64,000 nt of DNA from Alphaproteobacteria bacterium (GCA_017308235.1 JAFKFL010000009.1:372001-436000), one strand, 5' to 3'. Shown: positions 9,202 through 17,766, counted from the stretch's first letter. Program-made: numbers and translations. The notes: generated by a model from the letters alone, not told the origin.

Positions 9202-10131
9202 ATGACCGCTCCCCTCCTGCGTCTCGGCACACGCGGCAGCAAGCTCGCCCTCACCCAGGCCGGGCTGGTGCGCGATGCCCTCGCCGCGGCGATCCCCGCC
9301 CTCGCCGCGCCCGACGCCATCGAGATCGTGGCCATCCGCACTACCGGCGATGCGATCCAGGATCGGCCGCTCGCCGAGGCGGGCGGCAAGGGCCTGTTCG
9401 TGAAGGAGATCGAGGAAGCGCTGCTCGCCGGCCGCATCGACGCCGCCGTTCACAGCATGAAGGACATGCCGACGGCGCAGCCGCCGGGCCTCGCGATCGC
9501 GGCTTTCCTGCCACGGGAGGACGCGCGCGACGTCCTGATCGCGGGCGAGGTCCAACGCATCGCCGATCTCAAGCGCGGCGCGATCGTCGGTACCTCGGCG
9601 CTGCGGCGCAAGGCGCAGCTCCTGCATCGTCGGCCCGACCTTCAGATCGTGAACCTCCGCGGCAACGTCGACACGCGCCTTGCCAAGCTGAAAGCGGGAG
9701 CCGCCGACGCGACGCTGCTCGCGCTTGCAGGGTTGAAGCGGCTCGGGCTCGTAACCGGAACGCCCGTTCCGGAGGAGGAAATCCTGCCGGCGGTCGGCCA
9801 GGGTGCGGTATGCATTGAATGCCGGTCAGACAACCATAGATTGCATGAATGGCTTGCCATTATTAATCATGCGCCGACAGCGACCTGCGTCGGTGCCGAG
9901 CACGCGATGCTGGCGGTGCTCGATGGGTCTTGCCGTACGCCGATCGCGGGTCATGCCGTCCTCGAAGCCGGCGACACGCTCTATCTGCGCGGCCTGATCG
10001 TGAAGCCCGACGGCTCCGAGGTCGTCGCTACCGAACGTCGCGGCCCCTCCGCCGATGCCGAGCGTCTGGGCCGCGACATCGGCGAGGAACTCAAGCGCCG
10101 CGGCGGGCCGGGCTTCCTCGCGACGTCCTAG
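9202..10131 (+). CDS. hemC: Hydroxymethylbilane synthase (porphobilinogen deaminase)
   Basis: A 309-residue enzyme that condenses four porphobilinogens into hydroxymethylbilane in haem and corrin synthesis. The dipyrromethane-cofactor cysteine is C244 in VLDGSCRTPIAG; other family blocks are RLGTRGSKLAL, the Asp loop HSMKDMPTAQPPG, and RGNVDTRLAKL. It is divergent from tsaD. hemD, which often follows hemC, is absent. A patch at about 9806-9873 is clearly more AT-rich and uses codons (aga, att, aat, cat) unlike the rest of the gene, but the reading frame and the protein are intact there. Confidence 0.97.
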   Translation: MTAPLLRLGTRGSKLALTQAGLVRDALAAAIPALAAPDAIEIVAIRTTGDAIQDRPLAEAGGKGLFVKEIEEALLAGRIDAAVHSMKDMPTAQPPGLAIAAFLPREDARDVLIAGEVQRIADLKRGAIVGTSALRRKAQLLHRRPDLQIVNLRGNVDTRLAKLKAGAADATLLALAGLKRLGLVTGTPVPEEEILPAVGQGAVCIECRSDNHRLHEWLAIINHAPTATCVGAEHAMLAVLDGSCRTPIAGHAVLEAGDTLYLRGLIVKPDGSEVVATERRGPSADAERLGRDIGEELKRRGGPGFLATS

Positions 10132-10132
10132 G

Positions 10133-10534
10133 TTAGTCCTCTGCCGGAACGGAGTGGTGCTCGTGCGTGATACGCCAGTCGCCATCGATCTTGCGCAGTC
10201 CGATCGTCAGCCTGAACAGAAATCCGCCTTCCGCGCTGGAGGCGTCGGCGCACCGCATGATGGCGGCCGCGAAAGCAACGTCTTCACCGGCGGTGATGGT
10301 AAGTTCCTCGATGTCGAAGGCTTGTGACGGCTTGTGGTACTTGAAGAACAGATCCCATGTTTTCTTGTATTCATCCATTCCCCGCGATTGCAGCGGCGGC
10401 GGCACATCGAACATCACGATGTCCGGCTCATGATGGGCAAGAATATCGGACAGATCATGCCGGCGGACGGCGGCCGCCCACGCTTCGATCAGCGCCCTGA
10501 TCTTGCTTTCGTCCGTTCCGCTCTGCTGTGCCAT
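10133..10534 (-). CDS. SnoaL-like / DUF4440 nuclear-transport-factor-2 fold protein
   Basis: A 133-residue single-domain protein. The segment ALIEAWAAAVRRHDLSDILAHHEPD and the later strands GDWRITHEHHSVP match the NTF2-like SnoaL/DUF4440 family, a small cone-shaped barrel used by isomerases, hydratases and binding proteins. There is no signal peptide. It converges on hemC, the stops lying one base apart. Substrate not predictable. Confidence 0.85.
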   Translation of the reverse strand: MAQQSGTDESKIRALIEAWAAAVRRHDLSDILAHHEPDIVMFDVPPPLQSRGMDEYKKTWDLFFKYHKPSQAFDIEELTITAGEDVAFAAAIMRCADASSAEGGFLFRLTIGLRKIDGDWRITHEHHSVPAED

Positions 10535-10564
10535 GGCTCTTGCTCCACTGTTGGCAGCCGTCCC

Positions 10565-12067
10565 CTATTGCTTCTGGCAGACGAAGGCGTAGCCAGGAAA
10601 CAGGTTGGATTTCTCACGTTCGAGCTGCTCCCAGCGCGCGAGGTCGGACAAGGTCCGCTCGGTGGGGAAGCGCGCGCGATAAAGCGCGATCGGGTTGGCA
10701 TCGACGGCGCGCTGCACGGCGCCGGCATTGAATTCAAAGCCGAGGAAGCGCAGCCCGCTGCCGTCGAGGAATTCACGCACGCGCGAGACGGTGAAGCGGT
10801 GCTCCTGGACATGGAAACAAAGGTCGCGCAGCAGGCTCGCGCTCCAGAAATCCTCCCACTCCGTGAGCTTCACCAGCCGCCGCCAGCCGCCCCCCATCAC
10901 CCGTCGGCGGAACTCGCGCAGGCCGTCGAGTGTCGGCGGCAGCTTGGCTGACGCGATCTCCTGCCGCGCCTTCACGACGATGCGGCGCGCGCCCTCGCCG
11001 TAGAGGCCGAGGCGCACGAAGGCGCCGCGCCGTGCGACCTGCGAGATCGCCATCAGGCCAGCCTTGGGATCGGCCATGTGATGCAGCACGCCGACACATT
11101 CGACATGATCGAAGGTGCGGCCAAGCTTTGGCAGATCGAGGATGTCGCCCTGCAGGAATTCGATGTTGGCGACCCCGTAGCGGCTGGCCATGCGCTTGCC
11201 GTAGGCGAGGCTGGCGCGCGACAGGTCGACCGCCGTCACGTTTGCGTTGTCGTACGCCGAGGCGACCGACAACGGATGCTGGCCTGTGCCGGCACCGGGC
11301 ATCAGCACGGAAAGCGGCGCGTCGAACGCGACGGCTGTTGCGTGTGGAAAATCGCGCATCAGCGCCGCCCGCACATCGACCGATGGACGGCGCGCCAGAT
11401 GCGTCCAGCGCGGATAGGGATTGGCCTCGTACATCGCCGCGACCGACTGCGACACGCTGTCGGTGATCGGCGCGATCTGCGTCAGGCCGGCTGCAAGCTG
11501 GCGCTCCTCGACGACCTCGGGCCGAGGCGCCGGTTGCGGCCGGTACATCGCGCCTGCCGGACCGTCCGGCACAGCCGGATCATCCGGCCAGATGTACTCG
11601 TTCAGCCAGGCCTGCTCGGCGATCGCCTCGGTCAGTCGCACGATCGCATCGGGTGGCGATGGCTGCATCACGATCTTGGCGGTGGCGTCGCGCAGCGCCA
11701 GAAGCTTGCGCTCCAGCGCGGCGTCGCGATTGAGCGACTTGCGAAGGAATTCGATGAGCAGGGCATTGCCGGCCATCGCCTCGGGCGTCGGATCCGACGG
11801 CCAGCCGATCACGACCTGGTTCGCAGCCCCCCAACCGATCGCCTCCCAGTTGGCCCCATTGTCGGCGTAGGCATCGATGAGCAGTTGGATCAGCTGCTCG
11901 TTCGGTTGACGAGTGCGCGCGCGTTCGAGAATGGCATCGAGCCCCACGCGCGCCGCCGCGAAGCCCGGCGACAACGCCAGGGCCTGTCGATAGGCCGCCA
12001 TCGCCTCGTCGAGGCGGCCGGCGACAAAGAGCTCGTCGCCGAGCGTTGCGGAGCGGCTCGCAGTCAA
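10565..12067 (-). CDS. TPR-containing class I SAM-dependent methyltransferase
   Basis: A 500-residue protein. Residues about 8 to 50 form a tetratricopeptide unit (DELFVAGRLDEAMAAYRQAL). The methyltransferase domain begins near residue 240, with the SAM glycine loop LMPGAGTGQHPL, the acidic motif VTAVDLSRASL, and a CVGVLHHMADPKAGL motif typical of Methyltransf_11/25 families. The C-terminal third (LGLYGEGARRIV, then VSRVREFLDGSGLRFLGFE) is shared with proteins that modify unknown small molecules or proteins. No signal peptide. It is a single-gene unit with its promoter in the 107 bases shared with the M48 gene. Confidence 0.85.
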   Translation of the reverse strand: MTASRSATLGDELFVAGRLDEAMAAYRQALALSPGFAAARVGLDAILERARTRQPNEQLIQLLIDAYADNGANWEAIGWGAANQVVIGWPSDPTPEAMAGNALLIEFLRKSLNRDAALERKLLALRDATAKIVMQPSPPDAIVRLTEAIAEQAWLNEYIWPDDPAVPDGPAGAMYRPQPAPRPEVVEERQLAAGLTQIAPITDSVSQSVAAMYEANPYPRWTHLARRPSVDVRAALMRDFPHATAVAFDAPLSVLMPGAGTGQHPLSVASAYDNANVTAVDLSRASLAYGKRMASRYGVANIEFLQGDILDLPKLGRTFDHVECVGVLHHMADPKAGLMAISQVARRGAFVRLGLYGEGARRIVVKARQEIASAKLPPTLDGLREFRRRVMGGGWRRLVKLTEWEDFWSASLLRDLCFHVQEHRFTVSRVREFLDGSGLRFLGFEFNAGAVQRAVDANPIALYRARFPTERTLSDLARWEQLEREKSNLFPGYAFVCQKQ

Positions 12068-12174
12068 GAAATCAACCCTGTTCGTTGCGGCGCCAGACTA
12101 TTTCCAAACGCGCTACCCGGGCAATGCACATTGCCGGCCTCGACCCTGCCATAACTGCCGACTAGACTCCTGGC

Positions 12175-12981
12175 ATGCCTATCTTCCTGCGATCGTTCGC
12201 TGCAATGTGCGGCGCTGCGATGTTGCTCGCGGCCTGCGAATCAGCGCCGGTGACCGGCCGTTCCCAGCTCATGCTCGTGAGCGAGAACCAGGAGCGCGAG
12301 ATGGGCCTGCAGGCCTATCGCCAGGTGCTGGCCCAGGAACCGGCCTCGCATGACGCCGAGTTCAACGCGCTGGTCGAGAAGGTCGGCCGACGGATCGCGG
12401 CAGCCGCCGAAACGCCGCCGGCGGAGATGTGGCCCGCGCCGCACTACCACTGGGAATTCCGCGCCATCAAGAAGAACGAGCCCAACGCCTTCTGCCTGCC
12501 GGGCGGCAAGATCGCGGTCTATTCGGGCCTGCTGCCGATCACGCGCAACGAAGCAGGGCTGGCGACCGTGATCGGCCACGAGGTCGCCCATGCGCTCGCC
12601 CGCCACAGCGCCGAGCGCCTCAGCGACCAGACGCTGGTGACCGCGGGCGTCGCCGCGGCAGCGATCGCGCTCAACACCGGCAACCAGGGCAGCACCTATT
12701 CGCCGCTCGTGATCGCGGCCCTCGGTGCGGGCGCCAGCGTCGGCATCCTGCTCCCGATGTCGCGCACCCAGGAGGCCGAGGCCGACCACATCGGCCTCGT
12801 GCTGATGGCGCGCGCCGGCTACGACCCGCACGAGGCGATCGGTCTCTGGGAACGCATGCGCGCCGCGAACAAGGGCGGCCAGCAGGCCGAATGGCTCAGC
12901 ACCCATCCGGCCGACGAGACCCGCATCGAGAACATCCGCCGCTGGGTGCCCGAAGCGATGAAGTACTATCGCCGTCCCTGA
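12175..12981 (+). CDS. M48 family metallopeptidase, lipoprotein
   Basis: A 268-residue periplasmic zinc protease. The N-terminus carries a lipoprotein signal with lipobox LAAC (lipidated C21). Zinc ligands are in VIGHEVAHALARH (HExxH) and the glutamate of QEAEADHIGL. PNAFCLPGGKIAVYSGLL is also a hallmark of this family (LoiP/YcaL-like), which helps maintain outer-membrane proteins. It is divergent from the TPR-methyltransferase gene, and 120 gene-free bases follow before the dienelactone hydrolase gene. Confidence 0.94.
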   Translation: MPIFLRSFAAMCGAAMLLAACESAPVTGRSQLMLVSENQEREMGLQAYRQVLAQEPASHDAEFNALVEKVGRRIAAAAETPPAEMWPAPHYHWEFRAIKKNEPNAFCLPGGKIAVYSGLLPITRNEAGLATVIGHEVAHALARHSAERLSDQTLVTAGVAAAAIALNTGNQGSTYSPLVIAALGAGASVGILLPMSRTQEAEADHIGLVLMARAGYDPHEAIGLWERMRAANKGGQQAEWLSTHPADETRIENIRRWVPEAMKYYRRP

Positions 12982-13101
12982 AGAACGTCCGCGCGCCACC
13001 TCAAGAACTCGTGAGGACCACGACCTGTCCGCGAGCCTGGATGTCTGGCATCGGCGCAAGGGCCATGCCAATGTCATCGGGCCAACTTCGGGGAGGTCAG
13101 C

Positions 13102-13896
13102 ATGCGAATGATTATGGTGGCCGTGCTTTGCGCGATCGCAATGGTCGCGAAAGCAAACGCTGCGATCAAAGAAGAACCCATCACTTATACGGACGGCCAG
13201 ACCACCATGAAGGGCTTCGTCGTGTACGACGACGCCCTCACGGCCAAGCGGCCCGGGATCGTCATGGTGCATGAGTGGTGGGGCATCACCCCACACATCC
13301 ACAACGAGGCGCGGAAGTTCGCGCAGCAGGGCTACACAGCTTTCATCGCCGACATGTACGGCGACGCCAAGACCGCCGACAATCCAAAGGACGCCGGCAC
13401 ACTTTCCGGTTCAGTGATGAAGGACCCGAAAGCGATGGAGTCGCGCTTCAACGCTGCACGGGACCAGCTCGCCAAGCAAGCCTCGGTCAATCCGCAGCGC
13501 ATCGGCGCCGTCGGTTACTGCTTCGGCGGTGCGGTCGTCCTGAACATGGCGCGCGCCGGCGCGGACCTCGTCGCCGTGGCGGGCTTTCATGCATCGCTTG
13601 GTCTCAACACCCCCGCGCCGGCGCCGGGAACCGTCAAGGCGAAAATCCTCATCCTGAACGGCGCGGACGATCCCTTCGTGAAGCGCGAGCAGTATGCTGC
13701 GCTCAAGAAGGATTTTGACGCGGCGAAGGTCGACTATCGGATCATCGAGTATCCGGGCGCGGTGCATGCGTTCACGAATCCCGAAGCGACCGAGCTCGGC
13801 AAGAAGTTCAACCTGCCGCTCAAGTACGATGCGAAGGCGGATCAGGAATCAAAGGCGGAGGCCGCCAAGTTCTTTGCCGCCGACCTTAAGAAATAG
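13102..13896 (+). CDS. Dienelactone hydrolase family protein, secreted
   Basis: A 264-residue alpha/beta hydrolase with a cleavable signal peptide (MRMIMVAVLCAIAMVAKANA). The catalytic triad is visible: Cys nucleophile in GAVGYCFGGAVV, Asp in LNGADDPFV, and His in PGAVHAFTNPEA. The MVHEWWGITPHI block is typical. Dienelactone hydrolases open lactones in chlorocatechol breakdown, but exported members have poorly known substrates. It follows the M48 gene after 120 bases, probably under its own promoter. RBS-like GGGGAGG precedes the ATG. Confidence 0.92.
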   Translation: MRMIMVAVLCAIAMVAKANAAIKEEPITYTDGQTTMKGFVVYDDALTAKRPGIVMVHEWWGITPHIHNEARKFAQQGYTAFIADMYGDAKTADNPKDAGTLSGSVMKDPKAMESRFNAARDQLAKQASVNPQRIGAVGYCFGGAVVLNMARAGADLVAVAGFHASLGLNTPAPAPGTVKAKILILNGADDPFVKREQYAALKKDFDAAKVDYRIIEYPGAVHAFTNPEATELGKKFNLPLKYDAKADQESKAEAAKFFAADLKK

Positions 13897-13918
13897 TCGG
13901 AGGCTTTAGCGGCGGCGC

Positions 13919-14935
13919 ATGGTCTATGCGCCACCGCTCGTGATCGCGGACATGAGCAGTAGCTACAGTCCTCATGGCCCTCTTGGCGCCGGGAGCGCTC
14001 CCCTGGGCAACCTCGGATCGGTCGTGCCTGAAGAGGTTGCGAACGCTTGCTTGCAGGCCGCCTGGGACGCCGGCATTCGCCACTACGATACCGCGCCCCA
14101 CTATGGCGCCGGACTGGCGGAACATCGGCTGGGCAATGCTCTGCGCGCTCGCTTGCGCTCCTCCTACACGCTCTCGACCAAGGTCGGACGTCTGCTGCAG
14201 GTCGCACCGGACGTGCCCGAGTTGAACGAAGGGTTTCTGCGGGCCCTGCCGTTTCGCCGGGTCTTCGATTACACGGCCAACGGCACGATCCGCTCCCTGG
14301 AGGACAGCCAGCAGCGGATGGGGCTCACCCGTTTCGACATCGTCTACATCCACGATTGCGCCGAGGACTGGCACGGGCCTACGTGGAAGGAGCGCTTCAA
14401 CGAAGCGATGACGGGAGCGGCGCAAGTGCTCACCAAGATGCGCGACCGGGGCGAGATTCGTGCCTGGGGCATGGGCCTCAATCTCGTCGAGCCCGCCCTC
14501 GCCTGCCTCGAAGCCGCGCGGCCGGACATCTTCCTGATCGCGGGCCGCTATACGTTGCTCGACCACACCGCGCTCGAGCGGCTGTTCCCGGCGTGCGAGG
14601 CCAAGGGCGCGAAAGTCGTGCTGGGCGGGCCATACAACTCCGGCTTGCTGGCAGGCGGCACGACCTTCAACTACAAGCCCGCCAACAAAGACATGGTAGC
14701 GCGCGCCAATGCCATCCGCGCCGTCTGCGAGCGGCACGGCACCGACATCAAGGCGGCGGCGCTGCGGTTTTGCGCGGCCCACCCCGTCGTCGCCGCCGTC
14801 ATCCCCGGCCCGCGCACATCGGACGAAGTCCGGCAGAACGCCAAGCTGATGCAGGCCGACGTCCCGGGCGCGCTTTGGGCGGAGTTGCGCCGTGCCGGCC
14901 TGCTGCCGGAGAACGCGCCAACGCCGAAAGCATGA
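13919..14935 (+). CDS. Aldo/keto reductase (D-threo-aldose / L-fucose dehydrogenase-like)
   Basis: A 338-residue (beta/alpha)8 oxidoreductase. Catalytic features are HYDTAPHYGAGLAEHRLG (Asp and Tyr) and TLSTKVGRLL (Lys); YIHDCAEDWHG replaces the usual His block, as in the D-threo-aldose dehydrogenase subgroup. The C-terminal cofactor region is VAAVIPGPRTSDEV. The stop overlaps the next gene's start (ATGA), tying it to a lactonase-like amidohydrolase; together they fit oxidation of a sugar to its lactone followed by ring opening. The start used is the first ATG; a later ATG at 13951 (MSSSYSPHGPLG) is also possible. Confidence 0.9.
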   Translation: MVYAPPLVIADMSSSYSPHGPLGAGSAPLGNLGSVVPEEVANACLQAAWDAGIRHYDTAPHYGAGLAEHRLGNALRARLRSSYTLSTKVGRLLQVAPDVPELNEGFLRALPFRRVFDYTANGTIRSLEDSQQRMGLTRFDIVYIHDCAEDWHGPTWKERFNEAMTGAAQVLTKMRDRGEIRAWGMGLNLVEPALACLEAARPDIFLIAGRYTLLDHTALERLFPACEAKGAKVVLGGPYNSGLLAGGTTFNYKPANKDMVARANAIRAVCERHGTDIKAAALRFCAAHPVVAAVIPGPRTSDEVRQNAKLMQADVPGALWAELRRAGLLPENAPTPKA

Positions 14936-15744
14936 AGCGGGTCGACGCCCATCATCACGTCTGGACCTTATCGCGCGGCGACTATCACTGGATGTCGCCC
15001 GATCTGCCGATCGCCCGCGACTACGGGCTCAGCGACCTCCGGCCGCTGCTGGGCGACATCACCGCAACCGTCCTGGTACAGGCCGCGGCGACCGAGGCCG
15101 AGACGGCATTCCTGCTCGATGTCGCCCGCAAGTCGGCTGGGCTGGTGCGCGGCGTGGTGGGCTGGACGGACCTTGCGTCGCCTCGCGCATCGGCACGCAT
15201 CGCCGAGCTTGCGGCCGATCCGCTTCTGAAGGGCCTTCGCCCGATGTTGCAGGATATCGACGACACCGACTGGATCCTGCAGCCCGCCGTGCAACCTGCG
15301 CTCGCGGCGATGGCGCGGCGCGGATTGCGGTTCGATGCGCTCATCAAGCCGCGCCACCTTCCCCTCATTGGTGAGCTTGCCGAGCGTCATCCCGACCTGC
15401 CCGTGGTGATCGACCACGCCGCCAAGCCCGATATCGCCCATGGAAGCTTCCAGCCTTGGGCGGACCACATGGCGAGGCTTGCCCGCGAGACGCCGTGGTA
15501 TTGCAAGCTGTCCGGTCTGGTCACCGAAGCGCGGCCGGACTGGCAGGGCGACGGTCTCCGTCCCTATGTCGAACAACTGCTGGCAACGTTCGGCCCGGAT
15601 CGATTGATGTGGGGCAGCGACTGGCCCGTCGTCACCCTGGCGAGCGACTATCGGCGCTGGCGCGAAACAGCGGCAACGCTGCTGCCGACGGAGACGCACG
15701 ACGCCGTTTTCGGCGGCACGGCCACGCGATTCTATAGTCTGTAG
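14932..15744 (+). CDS. Amidohydrolase family protein (L-fuconolactonase-like, COG3618)
   Basis: A 270-residue TIM-barrel hydrolase. Metal-binding and active-site segments are VDAHHHVWTLSRGDY at the start, VVIDHAAKPDIA in the middle, and MWGSDWPVV near the end. This set belongs to the COG3618 group of lactonases (L-fuconolactonase, pyrone dicarboxylate hydrolase). The start ATG 14932 overlaps the stop of the aldo/keto reductase; the upstream open frame is only a shadow of that gene. The partner gene suggests a sugar lactone substrate, but this is inference. Confidence 0.91.
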   Translation: MKRVDAHHHVWTLSRGDYHWMSPDLPIARDYGLSDLRPLLGDITATVLVQAAATEAETAFLLDVARKSAGLVRGVVGWTDLASPRASARIAELAADPLLKGLRPMLQDIDDTDWILQPAVQPALAAMARRGLRFDALIKPRHLPLIGELAERHPDLPVVIDHAAKPDIAHGSFQPWADHMARLARETPWYCKLSGLVTEARPDWQGDGLRPYVEQLLATFGPDRLMWGSDWPVVTLASDYRRWRETAATLLPTETHDAVFGGTATRFYSL

Positions 15745-15825
15745 GGGCAGCGTCGCCTGAGATTTCAGCACACCCTTGTCATGAGCATGAGCGCGATTAC
15801 GAGGATGAATGTCAGATAAAGAACT

Positions 15826-15897
15826 GTGTCATCCTGAGCGGAGCGAAGGATCTTTAGCAACGCAGCCAAGGATCCTTCGCTGCGCTCAGGATGACAC
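15826..15897. repeat. Intergenic inverted repeat, family A copy 1
   Basis: Two 27-base arms, 15826-15852 and 15871-15897, are reverse complements except for one position, and enclose an 18-base loop. The arms begin GTGTCATCCTGAGCG and contain AGCGAAGGATC. A second, diverged member lies at 26011-26093. The element sits in the 253-base gap between the amidohydrolase and TusA-like genes, reads as a very long hairpin on either strand, and contains no open frame. It may also end transcription of the upstream operon. No other feature was seen in this gap. Confidence 0.9.
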
Positions 15898-15997
15898 CAC
15901 CATTGAAACCAGGACTCTTGGTCATATGCGATAACCCTGCCAAGCTCGCCGATATCGGGACTTGGGTCCCGGAGACGATGAAGTAGTATCGCCGGCC

Positions 15998-16225
15998 ATG
16001 ACCGAGACGCTGGAATACGATGCCACCGGGTTGCTCTGCCCGCTGCCGGTGCTGCGGGCCAACCGCAAGCTGCGTGAGCTGGCGGTGGGCGGCCTGCTCA
16101 CGGTGCGCGCCACCGATCCGGCGGCGGAACAGGATTTTCCTGCCTACTGCCGGCAGACCGGCAACGAATTGGTCTCGACGAGCCGCGAGGGCGAGGTGCT
16201 GGTGTTCGTTATCAAAAAGCGCTAG
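15998..16225 (+). CDS. TusA-like sulfurtransferase family protein
   Basis: A 75-residue protein with the signature DATGLLCPLPVLRANRKL, in which the cysteine of the CPxP motif carries persulfide sulfur. TusA-type proteins relay sulfur to tRNA thiolation, molybdenum cofactor or sulfur oxidation. The start ATG 15998 gives the family length; the frame is open 36 bases further upstream but without homology. The stop codon is interlocked with that of the convergent alpha/beta hydrolase (both TAGs lie within 16222-16225). Confidence 0.92.
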   Translation: MTETLEYDATGLLCPLPVLRANRKLRELAVGGLLTVRATDPAAEQDFPAYCRQTGNELVSTSREGEVLVFVIKKR

Positions 16226-16962
16226 GCGCGGCCTCTTATCCCGGCGGCGCGCTCCGAGAACGAAAGCAGCAGGTCGGCGACTTCCTGCGGGCGGGTGAGC
16301 ATCAGGGCGTGCTGCGTGTCGAGCTCGACGAGTTCGGTGTTTGGCCGTCGGGCTGCCCGGTCGCGCGACTTTTCAAACAGGCCGAGCGCTTCGGCCTTGC
16401 AGTAAACAAACAGCATCGGGAGATGCGACAGGTCGCGGGGCAGATCCAGCTTTTGCGCCACCGCATTGAGCGTCATTCCCCGCAACTGGGCCGCCATCCA
16501 CGGCCGCAGGTCGTGGCCTTCCGGGCATAAACTGTCGAGCGGCAGGAAGCACGGGATGCGCCACCCGTCGCCGCGCTCCACGGCGAGAGCCCGGGCATGA
16601 TCAAACATCTCGCCGCTGGCGTGATCGAGCGTGCTTTCGCCATGCTCGGGCAACAAGGCGTCGAGATGGACGAGGCCGCGCAAGCGGGCGTGAGCTTGTT
16701 GGGCGACCCCGGCGACGACCATGCCCGCATAGCTGTGGCCGACGAGGATGACGTCCTCGAGCTCCTCCATCTCCAGCAGCGCCACGATATCCCGCACATG
16801 GGTCTTCAAGTCGACAGCGGGTCCGCCGAGATGATCTCTTTCTCCGCAACCGGTGAGGGTCGGCCGGAAAAACCTGTGCCCTCGTGCTTCGAGCAGGGCC
16901 GCAACCGGTTTCCAGACCCAGCCGCCAAAGAAGGCCCCATGAACCGCCACGAATGTTGTCAT
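16222..16962 (-). CDS. Alpha/beta hydrolase (EstC-like)
   Basis: A 246-residue serine hydrolase. The nucleophile elbow is VGHSYAGMV. The oxyanion region is FVAVHGAFFGGWVWKPVA, and the final His is in ELDTQHALMLTRPQEVA. It resembles small esterases of the salicylate-esterase/EstC group. Its ATG overlaps the stop of the sigma-factor gene (ATGA), so it is translated from the DUF2892-sigma-hydrolase transcript. The substrate is unknown. Confidence 0.88.
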   Translation of the reverse strand: MTTFVAVHGAFFGGWVWKPVAALLEARGHRFFRPTLTGCGERDHLGGPAVDLKTHVRDIVALLEMEELEDVILVGHSYAGMVVAGVAQQAHARLRGLVHLDALLPEHGESTLDHASGEMFDHARALAVERGDGWRIPCFLPLDSLCPEGHDLRPWMAAQLRGMTLNAVAQKLDLPRDLSHLPMLFVYCKAEALGLFEKSRDRAARRPNTELVELDTQHALMLTRPQEVADLLLSFSERAAGIRGRA

Positions 16963-17513
16963 TGCCGCCGCTCCGCGTGTTCGGACGCCAGATAGCCGTT
17001 GGTCAGCAAATGCTCCCGCATCATCGCGCGAGCCCGGTGCAGGCGGCTCTTCACCGCCTCGGTCGATATCCGCAGCTGGTCGGCCACTTCCGGCGCCGTC
17101 AGCTCGTCGATGTCGCGCAGAACCAGAACCGTTCGATAGGCCGGCGGCAGGGCCACGATCGCGGCGCTGAGGTCGGCGCGCAACTCCACCGGAATCGGAT
17201 CATGGCGAAGCATCTCGTCGAGCGACCGATCCCACTTCTGGAATTTGTCGCGCGCGCGCAGCAGGCGATAGCATTCCCGTTTGACGATCTTGAACAGCCA
17301 GGCAGCGAAGGCCGCACTGGTCCGCAAGGCGCCGATTCGCCGGTAGAGCTGCCACAGCGCGATCTGGACGGCATCCTCGGCATCTTCGGGAGTGCGACAG
17401 GTGCGCCGGGCGAAGCGCGCCAGGTCTGGCTGGCAGACGGCCAGCAACTCTTCGACCGCCGTGGCGTCTCCGCCGCACGCGGCTTCGATCAGACGAGGTT
17501 CAGCGTGGATCAT
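16959..17513 (-). CDS. ECF-type RNA polymerase sigma factor
   Basis: A 184-residue sigma-70 family protein. Region 2 spans about residues 25-90 (DLARFARRTCRTPEDAEDAVQ, then AAWLFKIVKRECYRLL), and region 4 spans about 120-172 (LPPAYRTVLVLRDIDELTAPEVAD, then STEAVKSRLHRARAMM). No anti-sigma factor gene is adjacent. Both ends overlap neighbours by ATGA: the DUF2892 gene upstream and the hydrolase downstream. ATG 17513 was chosen because the longer open frame upstream runs antisense through pgk. Confidence 0.93.
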   Translation of the reverse strand: MIHAEPRLIEAACGGDATAVEELLAVCQPDLARFARRTCRTPEDAEDAVQIALWQLYRRIGALRTSAAFAAWLFKIVKRECYRLLRARDKFQKWDRSLDEMLRHDPIPVELRADLSAAIVALPPAYRTVLVLRDIDELTAPEVADQLRISTEAVKSRLHRARAMMREHLLTNGYLASEHAERRQ

Positions 17514-17725
17514 GTCTTGCCTTCGACCGCTTTCCGGCCGGCCATTGCGCACATCGGGCAAAAGCCAAGGAAGCCCGTGCCGGCGAGAATGATGCCAACC
17601 ACGAACCCCACTCCGTCCATCCACGTCGCGGTGGAATAAAGATACGTGATCCCGATCAGCACAAGGCCGGTCACGACCCGGATCGTTCGCTCCCAACCCG
17701 GCAGATTGGCTTTGAAATAGAACAT
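17510..17725 (-). CDS. DUF2892 (YgaP-type) small inner-membrane protein
   Basis: A 71-residue membrane protein starting MFYFKANLPGWERTIRVVTGL. It has two hydrophobic helices and a C-terminal pair of cysteines in GFCPMCAMAG. DUF2892 proteins are often linked to rhodanese or sulfur handling; a TusA-like gene is nearby on the other strand. First gene of the operon with the sigma factor, overlapping it by ATGA. Confidence 0.87.
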   Translation of the reverse strand: MFYFKANLPGWERTIRVVTGLVLIGITYLYSTATWMDGVGFVVGIILAGTGFLGFCPMCAMAGRKAVEGKT

Positions 17726-17737
17726 CGTCCGGCACCC

Positions 17738-17766
17738 TTGTTCCGTGTTTTGCCTGACCGTATAGA
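17738..17766 (+). promoter_or_regulatory. Candidate sigma-70 promoter for pgk
   Basis: TTGTTC (17738-17743), a 17-base spacer, and TATAGA (17761-17766) match the -35 and -10 consensus well and point towards pgk, whose ATG is 78 bases past the -10 box. The divergent DUF2892 operon must use a different site in the same 119-base gap. Called by eye from consensus only. Confidence 0.5.
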
